64,000 nt of DNA from Romanomermis culicivorax. Taxonomy: Eukaryota > Nematoda > Enoplea > Mermithida > Mermithidae. Positions 32,961-41,805 of this stretch are shown piece by piece. The DNA lies in assembly GCA_963922205.1 (NCBI GenBank), contig CAWUHX010000204.1, positions 186,001-250,000 on the forward strand, written 5' to 3'. The notes under the pieces are model-generated. The model had not been told where the DNA came from. It saw only the letters and a list, made by a program, of their open reading frames with translations, and did no database searches. Position 1 is the first letter of the stretch; every line of letters begins with the position of its first letter. Position numbers and translations under genes: made by a program.

Positions 32961-34419
32961 CTCCGGGTGTCGAAAAATCTATCCTTCCCTTCACCAAGGG
33001 AAACTTCTTATGGACATCCCAGTAGTCTCTCAAAACAGAACTCAGGTACTCCAAAGTTACTTCCTTATCTCTACTTCTCTTGACCGATTTAGTCGGTTCC
33101 GACATAGAGGGTTTAGAAACAACTTTTTTCCCTGCGGAACTGCTCTGGTTCTGCTGAGAAGTCTTATCCACTTTAGACACGGGCTTAGCCAAAGTACATT
33201 TCGTCGTTGCACTTACCTGAGATGCAGACAATTTACTAGGTACTTTAGCCGAAGCAACCCTCGACTGCACTTGACTCGTAGAACTTTTGGTTCCAGGCAT
33301 CAGGCTCGTTGGCGTAGTTCCAGTCTTGGACTTGGTTGAATCCGTCAATAAAGTTGTAGATCCTGCAAACTTCAAGTCCACAGACGTAGAACTCCCTGTC
33401 TGTTCTCCTTCACCATCACTAATTTCAATAACATCCTCTTCATCTCTCCTTTTAGCCCTATTGGCCCTTCGGGCTAACTTCCTCCTTCCTAATCTTTTAA
33501 TCTGATCGTCCGTACGACCTTCCGCTCTGAACTTTCTAACCTCTTCGGCAGTATACATACCTGGTATACCACCGTCCATACTTGGATCTCTGGGTGCTAC
33601 TTGAACTGTCGGCGTAACCTTGCTGACCACAGGCTGGATGGCCTGCGTACTAGCAGGTTGCACTGGCAATTTCGGGATATGATAAGCAGTAGGCGGCTTG
33701 GCCGGAGCTTGCACGACTGTAGGCCCTGCCAGAGGCGTCGGCTGTGCTGTAAAACCAGCCAATACCTGCTCCAGCTGCTTCTGCTGCTGATCTAATCTTG
33801 CTTTTTGCTCTGCAAGCTGTTTAGCGAAAATCTCTTTCTGCCTTTCAATTTCCTTTTCAGCTCGCTCCCTGAGCCTTGCTTCAATTTCCTCTATTGTTGG
33901 ACTTGCAGCAATCGTTATCAGATTGCTTTCATCCAACATTTGCTCTGCCCTGACATCCATTCCAGAAAGTAGACTCTCTGTCTGATCCATTAAAGAGATT
34001 ACCTGTGTTTTTTGATCAGGCTGTATCAACGATTCAACAGTGACCTCCTTGTCCACTTCTAAATCGTCTCCTACCTGATTCAAGTCTATGGGGGTGTTGA
34101 GGTCTGCAGGTATCGCTTGTTGCTGTGCTTTCGCCGCAACAGGCTCAGCCTGCATCCCCTGCACCTGATCCACACAACTCATATTAACTCCAGATTGTTG
34201 ACTCACTGTTGTGCTTACCTCAGTGCCTGTAACCGGCACTGCTGGCTGCTTACCTGTCGGCATCACTACAACCTTATCGCCAATATGCGTAATCGTGAAA
34301 CCTGGAGCATCGGATGGCAATATCGGTTCAAAAAATGGCGGCTCGTAACCTGGAACGTATTCCAGTTGATACGCTAACATGCTCTTCTTCTGATTCTCCT
34401 TCGTTGCGTCCTCACTCAT
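32926..34419 (-). CDS. MIDDLE element accessory ORF 2: long disordered Gln/Ser-rich protein
   Basis: About 497 codons from the first ATG (34419); the open frame begins at 34437. Composition is low complexity: acidic and Gln-rich N-terminus, a coiled-coil-like segment (EEIEARLRERAEKEIERQKE, then QQQKQLEQ), a Pro/Val/Gln linker, a basic patch (RRKLARRANRAKRRDEED), and a Ser/Thr/Lys-rich stretch. The C-terminal 50 residues begin to look folded (LEYLSSVLRDYWDVH) and continue in the next ORF after a one-base shift. It is in the same frame as the exonuclease ORF upstream, separated from it by one TGA (34447-34449) and a few codons. Function unknown; by position and composition it may link the exonuclease to the RGG tail. 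Confidence 0.7.
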   Translation of the reverse strand: MSEDATKENQKKSMLAYQLEYVPGYEPPFFEPILPSDAPGFTITHIGDKVVVMPTGKQPAVPVTGTEVSTTVSQQSGVNMSCVDQVQGMQAEPVAAKAQQQAIPADLNTPIDLNQVGDDLEVDKEVTVESLIQPDQKTQVISLMDQTESLLSGMDVRAEQMLDESNLITIAASPTIEEIEARLRERAEKEIERQKEIFAKQLAEQKARLDQQQKQLEQVLAGFTAQPTPLAGPTVVQAPAKPPTAYHIPKLPVQPASTQAIQPVVSKVTPTVQVAPRDPSMDGGIPGMYTAEEVRKFRAEGRTDDQIKRLGRRKLARRANRAKRRDEEDVIEISDGEGEQTGSSTSVDLKFAGSTTLLTDSTKSKTGTTPTSLMPGTKSSTSQVQSRVASAKVPSKLSASQVSATTKCTLAKPVSKVDKTSQQNQSSSAGKKVVSKPSMSEPTKSVKRSRDKEVTLEYLSSVLRDYWDVHKKFPLVKGRIDFSTPGGDRILCSGYAR

Positions 34420-34446
34420 ATCTATTGGGTATCGCAAACCTGGAAC

Positions 34447-36330
34447 TCAGACAGCTATTTGGCGGAAGTAAAACCTCTGATAGCAGTACGGATTATCTTT
34501 GTACTGCGAACACTCCGCCAAATGCTTCCTCTTATCTTCCGGTCTTTGCTCCCATGATTTTGTCTTGGGCCAAAATCGGATCCGCGAAAATCCGAAATGA
34601 TTTCCCCAACATGTAATCGCATCGCCCTTTGTTGGCGTATGCACCTCCGTTACTGGAAGACTATTCAAAAATGATAAGTACTGACCGTACCTTTCTCCCC
34701 TCCATAACATCTTCAAGAGTTGTTCCTTTCCCTCAGGGCTAAAGGATCTCAAATAGTTATGGTCAAGGAGAGAGGTAAGGTACTCCTCCACTTCCTCTCT
34801 ACAAGCTGGCCAAAATAAATGAAATGTGAGCAGAACTTTGTTACACACTGACTCCAAATTCTTAAAATTGTCCTCGATCAATATTTCAGAATAAGGAGCG
34901 ATATCTATACTCCAGTGTTGTCTTACATACGAGTCTTTACCATTCGACACCCTGACTGGTTCATACTCGTGGTAATCAACTTCCAGAGATGTTATCTCCA
35001 ACAACTGTTTCATTTCTTTCCTATACCTTAGGAAATTCTGGTATAAAACCATAGATACTGGTTCATCAAGTCTACTGAAACTCTTCCCTTGATTAACCAT
35101 ATCTACCACCTTCTTCGTAATTCGAGTTCTAATCTGCTTTTCCGACAAAGCTTCTTCAAACTCTTCATCCTCACTTACTGTATCGTTACCGTCCACATTC
35201 TTACTTTTCTCCTTGACGGTATAATCAGGATGAATACCTTTAGGGATACTTACTTCTCTCCCTCTCTTTGGATTTGACTCGTAATGAGGGAAGCTGTACT
35301 CCGTATAGCCTCCAAATGAGGTATCCATTTGGGCAGCCATACGGGCATACACTTCCTGTCTCATCACATGATGAATAGCCGATGACTGCGGCTCTTCTAC
35401 CTCTGGACTTCCGCAAAAAGTCTGCGGAAAATTCTCACCATGTATCATATTGAAAAACCTATACAACCTGAAAGCCATTATCTGAATTTGATCCGCTTTC
35501 ATCAAATCATGCAGAAAATACTGAAATCCGACCTCGACTTCCATAGCTAACTCATAGTGGAAAAACACTAGGAAAACCAACAATGAGTAGTAGGCGTCCA
35601 GTGCTGAATACCGGATTTCAAACTGTGTTAACGTGTGCCTACAGAATCGCTCACGTTGCGCTCTCTGACAGAAATCGATTTGGAAATAACCGATATCCGC
35701 CAGATACAGCTCCGTGAACAACCCTTTCAGCTTAAAAGTCTCCGGGCAAAGTCCCAACTTCCTGGACATTGCCAAAAATCTTCCGTTCAACTGGTCTCCT
35801 ACCTTGGCTACGTCATAATAACGGCCATACGAAGATGTCACTCTATGCTTGATCTCCGGTGTTAGATCAACATCTTGGTGCTTTCTACCAGGGCCATTAA
35901 CATTCCAGATGGCAACCAGATCTGTAACCAAGTTGTATCCAACGAGAAGCATGTACAAATCTAAGAGCTCATGAATGAGCGTCCATTCCTTCAGCATGAT
36001 TGTCGTAGTATCTACAACAAAGGTGTCTCCAGTTACCGTCGAGAAGCTAATGACTCTCGCAAACTCCTTCCCTTTTGGGTTATCAACCCCAGAAGTCGCG
36101 AAAACCTTACTCACATACTCTTGAGTAACCTTCTCGGTATCAAAACCGATAATTGGCTGTCCTCGAAACCTACTCACCTTCAAGGTTTCGATCATTTCAG
36201 CCACCTTACCTATTTCGACCAATTTCGGTTCCGTCAATTCCAACGGAAATCTCCCGAAATTCGTGGCGAACCACTGTTCCAATTCGCCGACTCTGACAAT
36301 GCGCTCGACATTGTAGTCTAAAAAATTCAT
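34447..36330 (-). CDS. MIDDLE element accessory ORF 1: DEDDy 3'-5' exonuclease (RNase D/WRN-like)
   Basis: 627 codons from ATG 36330. Residues about 45-265 carry every signature of a DEDDy exonuclease: motif I PIIGFDTEK (Asp64, Glu66), motif II LVGYNLVTDL (Asn133, Asp137), an Asp in the following YYDVAK (Asp173), and motif III YSALDAYYSLL (Tyr241, Asp245). RNase D, WRN exonuclease, EXD and MUT-7 proteins use these residues to bind two metals and cut single nucleotides from a 3' end of RNA or DNA. Spacing and the hydrophobic beta-strand contexts fit. Residues 330-420 are acidic and disordered. Residues 420-627 form a second, unrecognised, probably folded region (YRKEMKQLLEIT, FHLFWPACREEVEEYL, ending CYQRFYFRQIAV). 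It lies behind integrase in the usual env slot and is intact. Mobile-element capture of a host RNase D-type gene is the simplest origin. Confidence 0.85.
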   Translation of the reverse strand: MNFLDYNVERIVRVGELEQWFATNFGRFPLELTEPKLVEIGKVAEMIETLKVSRFRGQPIIGFDTEKVTQEYVSKVFATSGVDNPKGKEFARVISFSTVTGDTFVVDTTTIMLKEWTLIHELLDLYMLLVGYNLVTDLVAIWNVNGPGRKHQDVDLTPEIKHRVTSSYGRYYDVAKVGDQLNGRFLAMSRKLGLCPETFKLKGLFTELYLADIGYFQIDFCQRAQRERFCRHTLTQFEIRYSALDAYYSLLVFLVFFHYELAMEVEVGFQYFLHDLMKADQIQIMAFRLYRFFNMIHGENFPQTFCGSPEVEEPQSSAIHHVMRQEVYARMAAQMDTSFGGYTEYSFPHYESNPKRGREVSIPKGIHPDYTVKEKSKNVDGNDTVSEDEEFEEALSEKQIRTRITKKVVDMVNQGKSFSRLDEPVSMVLYQNFLRYRKEMKQLLEITSLEVDYHEYEPVRVSNGKDSYVRQHWSIDIAPYSEILIEDNFKNLESVCNKVLLTFHLFWPACREEVEEYLTSLLDHNYLRSFSPEGKEQLLKMLWRGERYGQYLSFLNSLPVTEVHTPTKGDAITCWGNHFGFSRIRFWPKTKSWEQRPEDKRKHLAECSQYKDNPYCYQRFYFRQIAV

Positions 36331-36868
36331 ACAGAATGTTTACAACTTTTTAATGAAAATCTTTCTAAGTGGACAAACATCGGTTAAATTCTACCTTCAC
36401 CACAGATAGTAAGCACAAAGCAAATTCTACCTTCACCACAGATAGTAAGCACAAAGCAGGGGACAATAAGGTACCAAACATATATTGGGTTAGTGTTGGC
36501 AGATAGTTAAACACAAGTGCGGCCCCGACTTCTACCTTATGTGGGAGTACATGCACAGACCACCTGCGCCCTCCATCATTCGACTGCTAGCCGTCTCAAT
36601 CCAACGCCCAAAACGGCCTATCCAACTAATAAATTAAGAATTTCCAAGAAGAAATTTAAAAATATATTTACTAATTTACCCAAAATGTGGAAATTCGTAG
36701 AAAAATAGATTACGATGGAATTTAGAAATTTAAATAAATTTTGAAATTATCTACCCCTAGTCGACTAGTTGCTACGCTCCACTTCTTCCCCATCACATAG
36801 ACGAATTTATTCAACTCGCTATGTGTGTAGAGGAATGATGTAGTTTCACAAGAAGTCCAAATTTTGCG
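36331..36868 (-). other. MIDDLE element spacer with a 36-bp tandem duplication
   Basis: Two adjacent identical 36-bp units at 36386-36421 and 36422-36457 (core CTACCTTCACCACAGATAG). No ORF. It lies just upstream of the exonuclease start codon, so it could hold a splice acceptor or promoter for the accessory genes. Confidence 0.6.
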
Positions 36869-37237
36869 CTATGGGCAGCTTTGCCACACTTTTTCAAGTT
36901 GACAGAACAAATTTGTTCCCACTAAATTTTGACAATTGTCTAGGCCTTCGTCTAGACACCCGTGGGCTATAACATCCTGCTTTGCCCAATTAAGTTTAAG
37001 ATTATCTAAGTTTAATAACTTAGGTCGCTTACCATTGACTAAAAAATACCGATTATTCTGCTGCACCTGCGGCTGACCGTAGGTCACGTGGGGGTCGGTG
37101 ACCAGGTATTGTTTTGTCCGGCGTCCATTGGGGGGCCGGGACATCTCTTCTGCTTCTTTCTCGAATTCTTTCAATTCAGCGTTATCAATTTTCGAAAATT
37201 TTTTAATAAAATTTTTTAAGAGCTGAAAAATCGACAA
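36869..37237 (-). CDS. MIDDLE element small ORF of 122 codons, unknown
   Basis: Starts MSIFQLLKNFIKKF, continues with acidic and then basic segments (EKEAEEMSRPPNGRRTKQY) and ends CQLEKVWQSCP. There is no transmembrane span and no known motif. It lies between integrase and the exonuclease ORF with about 380 bp of AT-rich non-coding DNA upstream (37238-37622). Could be a small regulatory protein or a first exon of the accessory transcript. Confidence 0.4.
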   Translation of the reverse strand: MSIFQLLKNFIKKFSKIDNAELKEFEKEAEEMSRPPNGRRTKQYLVTDPHVTYGQPQVQQNNRYFLVNGKRPKLLNLDNLKLNWAKQDVIAHGCLDEGLDNCQNLVGTNLFCQLEKVWQSCP

Positions 37238-37622
37238 ATTTTTCGCTTTCGCTACTTTTTGTCTATTTTCACTCTAAAACTCAGCGGTTTTCCCAATTCT
37301 TCCAATATTCACAGAATTGGGGGGCAACAACTAACTATTTCCTCCGAAAAAATTAATCGGACTCGGGGAAATTTAAAATTTAGGCCGCGAAAAAAGTTTT
37401 AAAATTTTAGGTTTTTTGCGAAGAGTGGTTTTTTACCAAAAATTTTTGAAAATTTTAAGATTTACGTGAGAAAAATTTAAAAATACACGATAAATACGCG
37501 ATAAATACATAAATAAATACAATTAATTACAATTTGTACCTAAATACAGAATTGGGGACGAAAAAATATGGGGGGGGTGGGTAATCATACGCACACATAC
37601 ACATGAAAAACAGCGCTACGCG

Positions 37623-39469
37623 CTATGGCAGTTTGTAATTACTAATTTTTGAATCTACAGTAAACTGCATGTCCTTAGATGACACGTCGTTAGACTGCAG
37701 CCATCTGCCGGTCTCGTAGTGAAAATGCTTTAACCTGCTCACGGATACCACCTGCTTTTTCAGCGGCTCTCTCCAGTGAGCGATTTCAAGCACATTCTCT
37801 GATAATCTCCTATTATCAGTAACAACATACGGTCCTTGCCACGGCAGACCCAGTTTTTTCTGTTTATCGACTTTCAGCAAAACCCAATCATTGACGGAAT
37901 AATCATGAGCTTTTGCTTTACGGTCAAAAAACTTTTTACTGCTCTCCGCAGCCTTCCTGATATTTTCTGAAATGACTTCATAAGTTTCTACTAAACTTTC
38001 GGTTAGTATATGCTTATAAGCCTTATAGTTCATTGGCAGAACTATGTTTCTAGCAACACCAATACTAATGCCGAAATTGGCCTCATGACCTCTCAATAAC
38101 GCAAATGGAGAACATTTTGTTGAGGTATGAGGCGTGGCATTATACGCAAAAACGACAGATTGTAAATATCTGTCCCACTTATCTGAATCCTCTATAGCAA
38201 CCTTTCGCAACTGCTTGATCAAGGTTTGGTTAAACCTTTCAACCATTCCATTTCCTTGTGGATGGTAGGCAGTTGTGAAAATCTTCTGACACTCCAACAA
38301 TTTACAGACTGACGTCATCAAATCAGCTGTAAAGCATGAACCATTATCACTCAACAATTTCACCGGGGTTCCATGCCTGAACACAATATTTGGAAGAAAA
38401 CTGTCCACAATGGTTACAGCAGATTGATCCGGGATCATTTCTGCTTCCACCCATTTTGTAAAGTAATCTTGAAATACTATCACATATGGTCTTTTCTCGC
38501 TCATGGGAGATATTCCCACAATATCTACAGAAACTATGTCAAATGGTCCTCTAGGAATAATTGGATTTAACGGCGGTATAGTAGCCTTTCCTGGAGTCGC
38601 AATTTGACATATCGGACAAAAGCTGATCCAGCTCTGAACATCCTTCTCGATGCTCGGCCGCCAGAACCGCTTTTTAATAATAGCAAGGGTTCTCTTAAAC
38701 CCTTGATGCGTCATCATCACTGCTCCATGATACTGATGTAGGACAACTTTTTTGAGAACAGAGGGGACAACGATTTGATCCTCTGCCTCGCCAAAAGTCT
38801 CTCTATATAGTATCCCTTGATCGATATAAAAGTTACTTTGAGACTTAGTGCCACTATTAGCACCTAGTTTCTTGAAGATCACCTTTAAATCTTTATCCTT
38901 TCCTTGCAACTTTGACATCAAGGTGTTTGAGATAAGCCCTTTCGGTCTACCATCTTCAATCTCTGGGGCTTCTTCAAACTCCTTCTCCTTCGGTTCAAAA
39001 ATTCTCTTCACCTCTTCTACAGGTTTTGCTTGCCCAGGAGGATGTCCTTTTTCCTCCTGCTGCAAGTTTTTTGCCATTTGTCTAGTGACTACCGCCTCAA
39101 TTTCATATTTCTCAGGCGTTCGATAATTATCAAATTCTGGAGAAATATCAAGTCCAGTCTCATCACTAACACCATACTTTGAAGCCACTGAAGCTGTGGC
39201 CATCTTCACCGGAGTGAAGACTCCTACAGCCTCATCCACTTCATCTCCTCTGAGTTCCCGAAGTTGTTTCACTAAAACTTTGTGGTTTTGGTTAAGGACT
39301 TCGTCTTCAGCAAGAGATTTCTCTTCTTCTTTCTGAAAGATAAGCTCCCATTTTGATGGCAACTTCTCTTTCTGTTCATCCGGTTCCTCCTTCCTGGAGA
39401 GGAAATCGGCCATGGCATTCTGTCTGCCAGGCACATACTCCAACTTGTGATTGAACTGGCAAATGAATG
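37623..39469 (-). CDS. MIDDLE element integrase
   Basis: Downstream part of pol. After the inserted inner element it resumes with the RNase H/connection end (YVPGRQNAMADFLSRKEEP), a long acidic linker of about 170 residues, the zinc domain (HQYHGAVMMTHQGFKRT, then CPICQ), the catalytic core (Asp in IVSVDIVGIS, Asp in LLSDNGSCF, Glu in NGMVERFNQTL) and a GPY/F module (LPWQGPYVV) near the C-terminus. The reading frame across the AATG duplication is compatible with the RT-RNase H part at 49743-51631, so pol was uninterrupted before the inner insertion. The first 24 codons of the open frame (39539-39470) come from the inner LTR and are not part of the protein. Confidence 0.92.
39466..39469. other. 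target-site duplication AATG, left, of INNER element
   Basis: AATG here and at 49743-49746, immediately outside the inner LTRs. Confidence 0.85.
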
Positions 39470-39860
39470 TGTAAGATATTTGAGACACCCTGTATATTTT
39501 TGGACCACCCATGTTTTCATTTTTTGCATTTTTTTTCATCTTTTTCCAATGTCTATAGTTTCATTTGTACTCATATTTCGTTTGTAACATAATCTTATTT
39601 TTTCCATCTTTGTTATTGTTTCATATCGCCACTTTGTTTATATTATGCTAAGTATTTTTGGATGCATGTTTCTTTTTGTTTTCGTTCAGTAGGTCAATTT
39701 TGTGTATGCACGAGTCAGTCGTTTTCTTTAGTAAATTTGCTGCACATTAGACCAGTGTGTGTGCTAGGAGGGAGGTCAGGAACATCTATAGACCAAACTC
39801 ATAACGCTACTTGTAGCTAGAACCCAGGCACAATACCACCCACATACCTAAACCATTACA
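39470..39860 (+). repeat. INNER element 5' LTR (391 bp)
   Basis: Nearly identical to 49350-49742; one GT-dinucleotide length change and about six substitutions. Followed directly by TGGGGGGCAATCTGGGA (39861-39877), a plausible tRNA primer-binding site because it starts with TGG; the tRNA was not identified. Confidence 0.93.
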
Positions 39861-40065
39861 TGGGGGGCAATCTGGGAAGGCGAGCAACAGTATAATGTAT
39901 AATGTTACAGAGGCGGTGCATAATATGGCGAGACAACAAATGTCATAGGTCATCTGCTCTAGCTCTTTTTTTTCTTCTCAACTTCATATTTCCATATTGT
40001 CTACACCACATTTTCCTATTGTTCCATAATTCCCCTATTTTTTCCACATAAACCAATTTTAGTCA

Positions 40066-41805
40066 GTGTATTATTTGCATTCTGAACCTTTATCTGAAAT
40101 TTTCGACGCGTTTGGATATAAAAGAGAGGATTTTACGTCGAAACAAAGGAGAATGACATCTATTGGTAAGCAACTTATGAAAATTTCTTTGTCCGAGTTA
40201 AGAAAACGTCCGTTAGACTCACCCTGGTTCTCTAAGATCTCTGAGGAGTATGGTTTGGTTTTGGACGTGAAAGATCCTGGGGCTTTGTTCATGACATTAC
40301 AAAATTTTGTCATAGAAAGTCTCAGAAAGGCCAGAAAAAGTACAAAGGCGAAGCATGTCGAGGCCTTCTATTTTAAGCTACCAGTGAATGATGATGAAAT
40401 AGAGGATGGAAACAAACAGAATTTGATTCCTGCATCTTCTCAAGTTGACCCTAATCTGTCAGAGTCTGAATCAGATTCCAGTGAAGAGTTGGGAGATAAT
40501 CATGCCGTTTTAACTCATGGTGTTGAAGAGGTTACATCTGAAAATCGTGCAGTGTTGTCCGAAAACAATAGAGTCGATCTTTGTAATTCGATTAGAAATC
40601 TGGAGTTGAAATTCGCGAGTGTAATGTGTGATATATCTGCTCTAAACGAGTCGACAGAGTTGAACCAAACAATGTTGAGCCAACTTAAACAGTCATTCTT
40701 TGATCATAAAATAACTATGCAGATTCAGATAGAAGATCTGACAAATGTGGTGGAAAAGTCAGGTAAATCAGAAGTCATCGCCAGTTTTGCTGAGTTGAAA
40801 CAAAATTTCGAGTCACAGATGAAGGAAATGCGCGGTTCCTTGGGTAAACTTGATGCTCTCTGCAATGATTTGTTTTCTAAGACAGATCAACATATCTCGA
40901 CTATTTACAAACATCTAGACGTACAAAGTGAGTCAATCAGGAATATCCAAGCTTCATTTGCAAATCAAAAATTTGGAAAAGAAGTAGTTGGAGAAAAACC
41001 TGAGGATTTGGGTTTGTTCAAAGCAAATCTTTGCTCAGCTTCATCTCCTGTAGCTTTGGAAAAGGATGTGGAAAAAGAAAACTATATCTCATCTTTTTCA
41101 AAAAGTATGGTATCTAATCCTGCAGAGAAAGGTAATTTCAAAGTTCCTAGACAATTTAAATGTTGTGATGGCTCATCTCCAGAAGAGTTCTTAGAGTGGC
41201 TTGCCAAATTAGAAAGAACTGCTCATATCTCTGATTGGTCGGATCAATATAAGTGTTGGCTAGTCGTCACTTTAACTGAGGGTCGAGCTGCATTTGTTTT
41301 GGACTCATTGGAACTCGATCGTCGAAAAGACTGGTTGAAACTCAAACAAGAACTAATTTCTAAACTCGTTCCTTCCCAACATTTTGATCGTTTGAAAAAT
41401 GAACTGCATCGTCATTTTCAAAAGTCAGATGAATCTGTGTTGGACTTCTCGAAAGATTTTCGTGATAAAGCCAGAAAAGCTTACATCAACAAGCATCCAG
41501 GATTTGACGAATCAGAATTGATCAACATCTTTATTGAAGCCTTGACTGATGAAAATCTTCGTCTAGAACTTTTAAAACAAAAATGTTCTTCACTTGATGA
41601 GGCCATAAACTATGCTGAAAACGAAATGTCTTTGAGACAATTGGCTAAGCCACGTAATTCGCGCATTTCCAGTACGAAAGGTTTTCAAGCTGCACCTATA
41701 GCTCAAACTGATTCGCGTAATTCATCTCACGCGATTCCTTTTGGTGCAAGGAAACCCTTCAAATATGGGAATCCTCCTCCTCAGGGTCAGCAATCACGGG
41801 ATTGA
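40066..41805 (+). CDS. INNER element Gag (capsid)
   Basis: 579 open codons ending in TGA (41803-41805); the first in-frame ATG is at 40153, so the true start is either there or a non-AUG codon at 40066. The N-terminal 110 residues are of unknown fold, then an acidic disordered segment and coiled-coil heptads (about 165-310). A retrotransposon gag (capsid) domain occupies about 365-535, recognised by SPEEFLEWLAKLERT, WLVVTLTEGRAAFVL, WLKLKQELISKLVP, FSKDFRDKARKAY and LINIFIEALTDENLRLELL. It packages the element RNA in a particle. The stop is in frame with NC-PR-RT and lies just before the zinc knuckles, in the tetranucleotide TGAC, which is leaky in many eukaryotes, so readthrough is possible. 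Confidence 0.85.
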   Translation: MYYLHSEPLSEIFDAFGYKREDFTSKQRRMTSIGKQLMKISLSELRKRPLDSPWFSKISEEYGLVLDVKDPGALFMTLQNFVIESLRKARKSTKAKHVEAFYFKLPVNDDEIEDGNKQNLIPASSQVDPNLSESESDSSEELGDNHAVLTHGVEEVTSENRAVLSENNRVDLCNSIRNLELKFASVMCDISALNESTELNQTMLSQLKQSFFDHKITMQIQIEDLTNVVEKSGKSEVIASFAELKQNFESQMKEMRGSLGKLDALCNDLFSKTDQHISTIYKHLDVQSESIRNIQASFANQKFGKEVVGEKPEDLGLFKANLCSASSPVALEKDVEKENYISSFSKSMVSNPAEKGNFKVPRQFKCCDGSSPEEFLEWLAKLERTAHISDWSDQYKCWLVVTLTEGRAAFVLDSLELDRRKDWLKLKQELISKLVPSQHFDRLKNELHRHFQKSDESVLDFSKDFRDKARKAYINKHPGFDESELINIFIEALTDENLRLELLKQKCSSLDEAINYAENEMSLRQLAKPRNSRISSTKGFQAAPIAQTDSRNSSHAIPFGARKPFKYGNPPPQGQQSRD

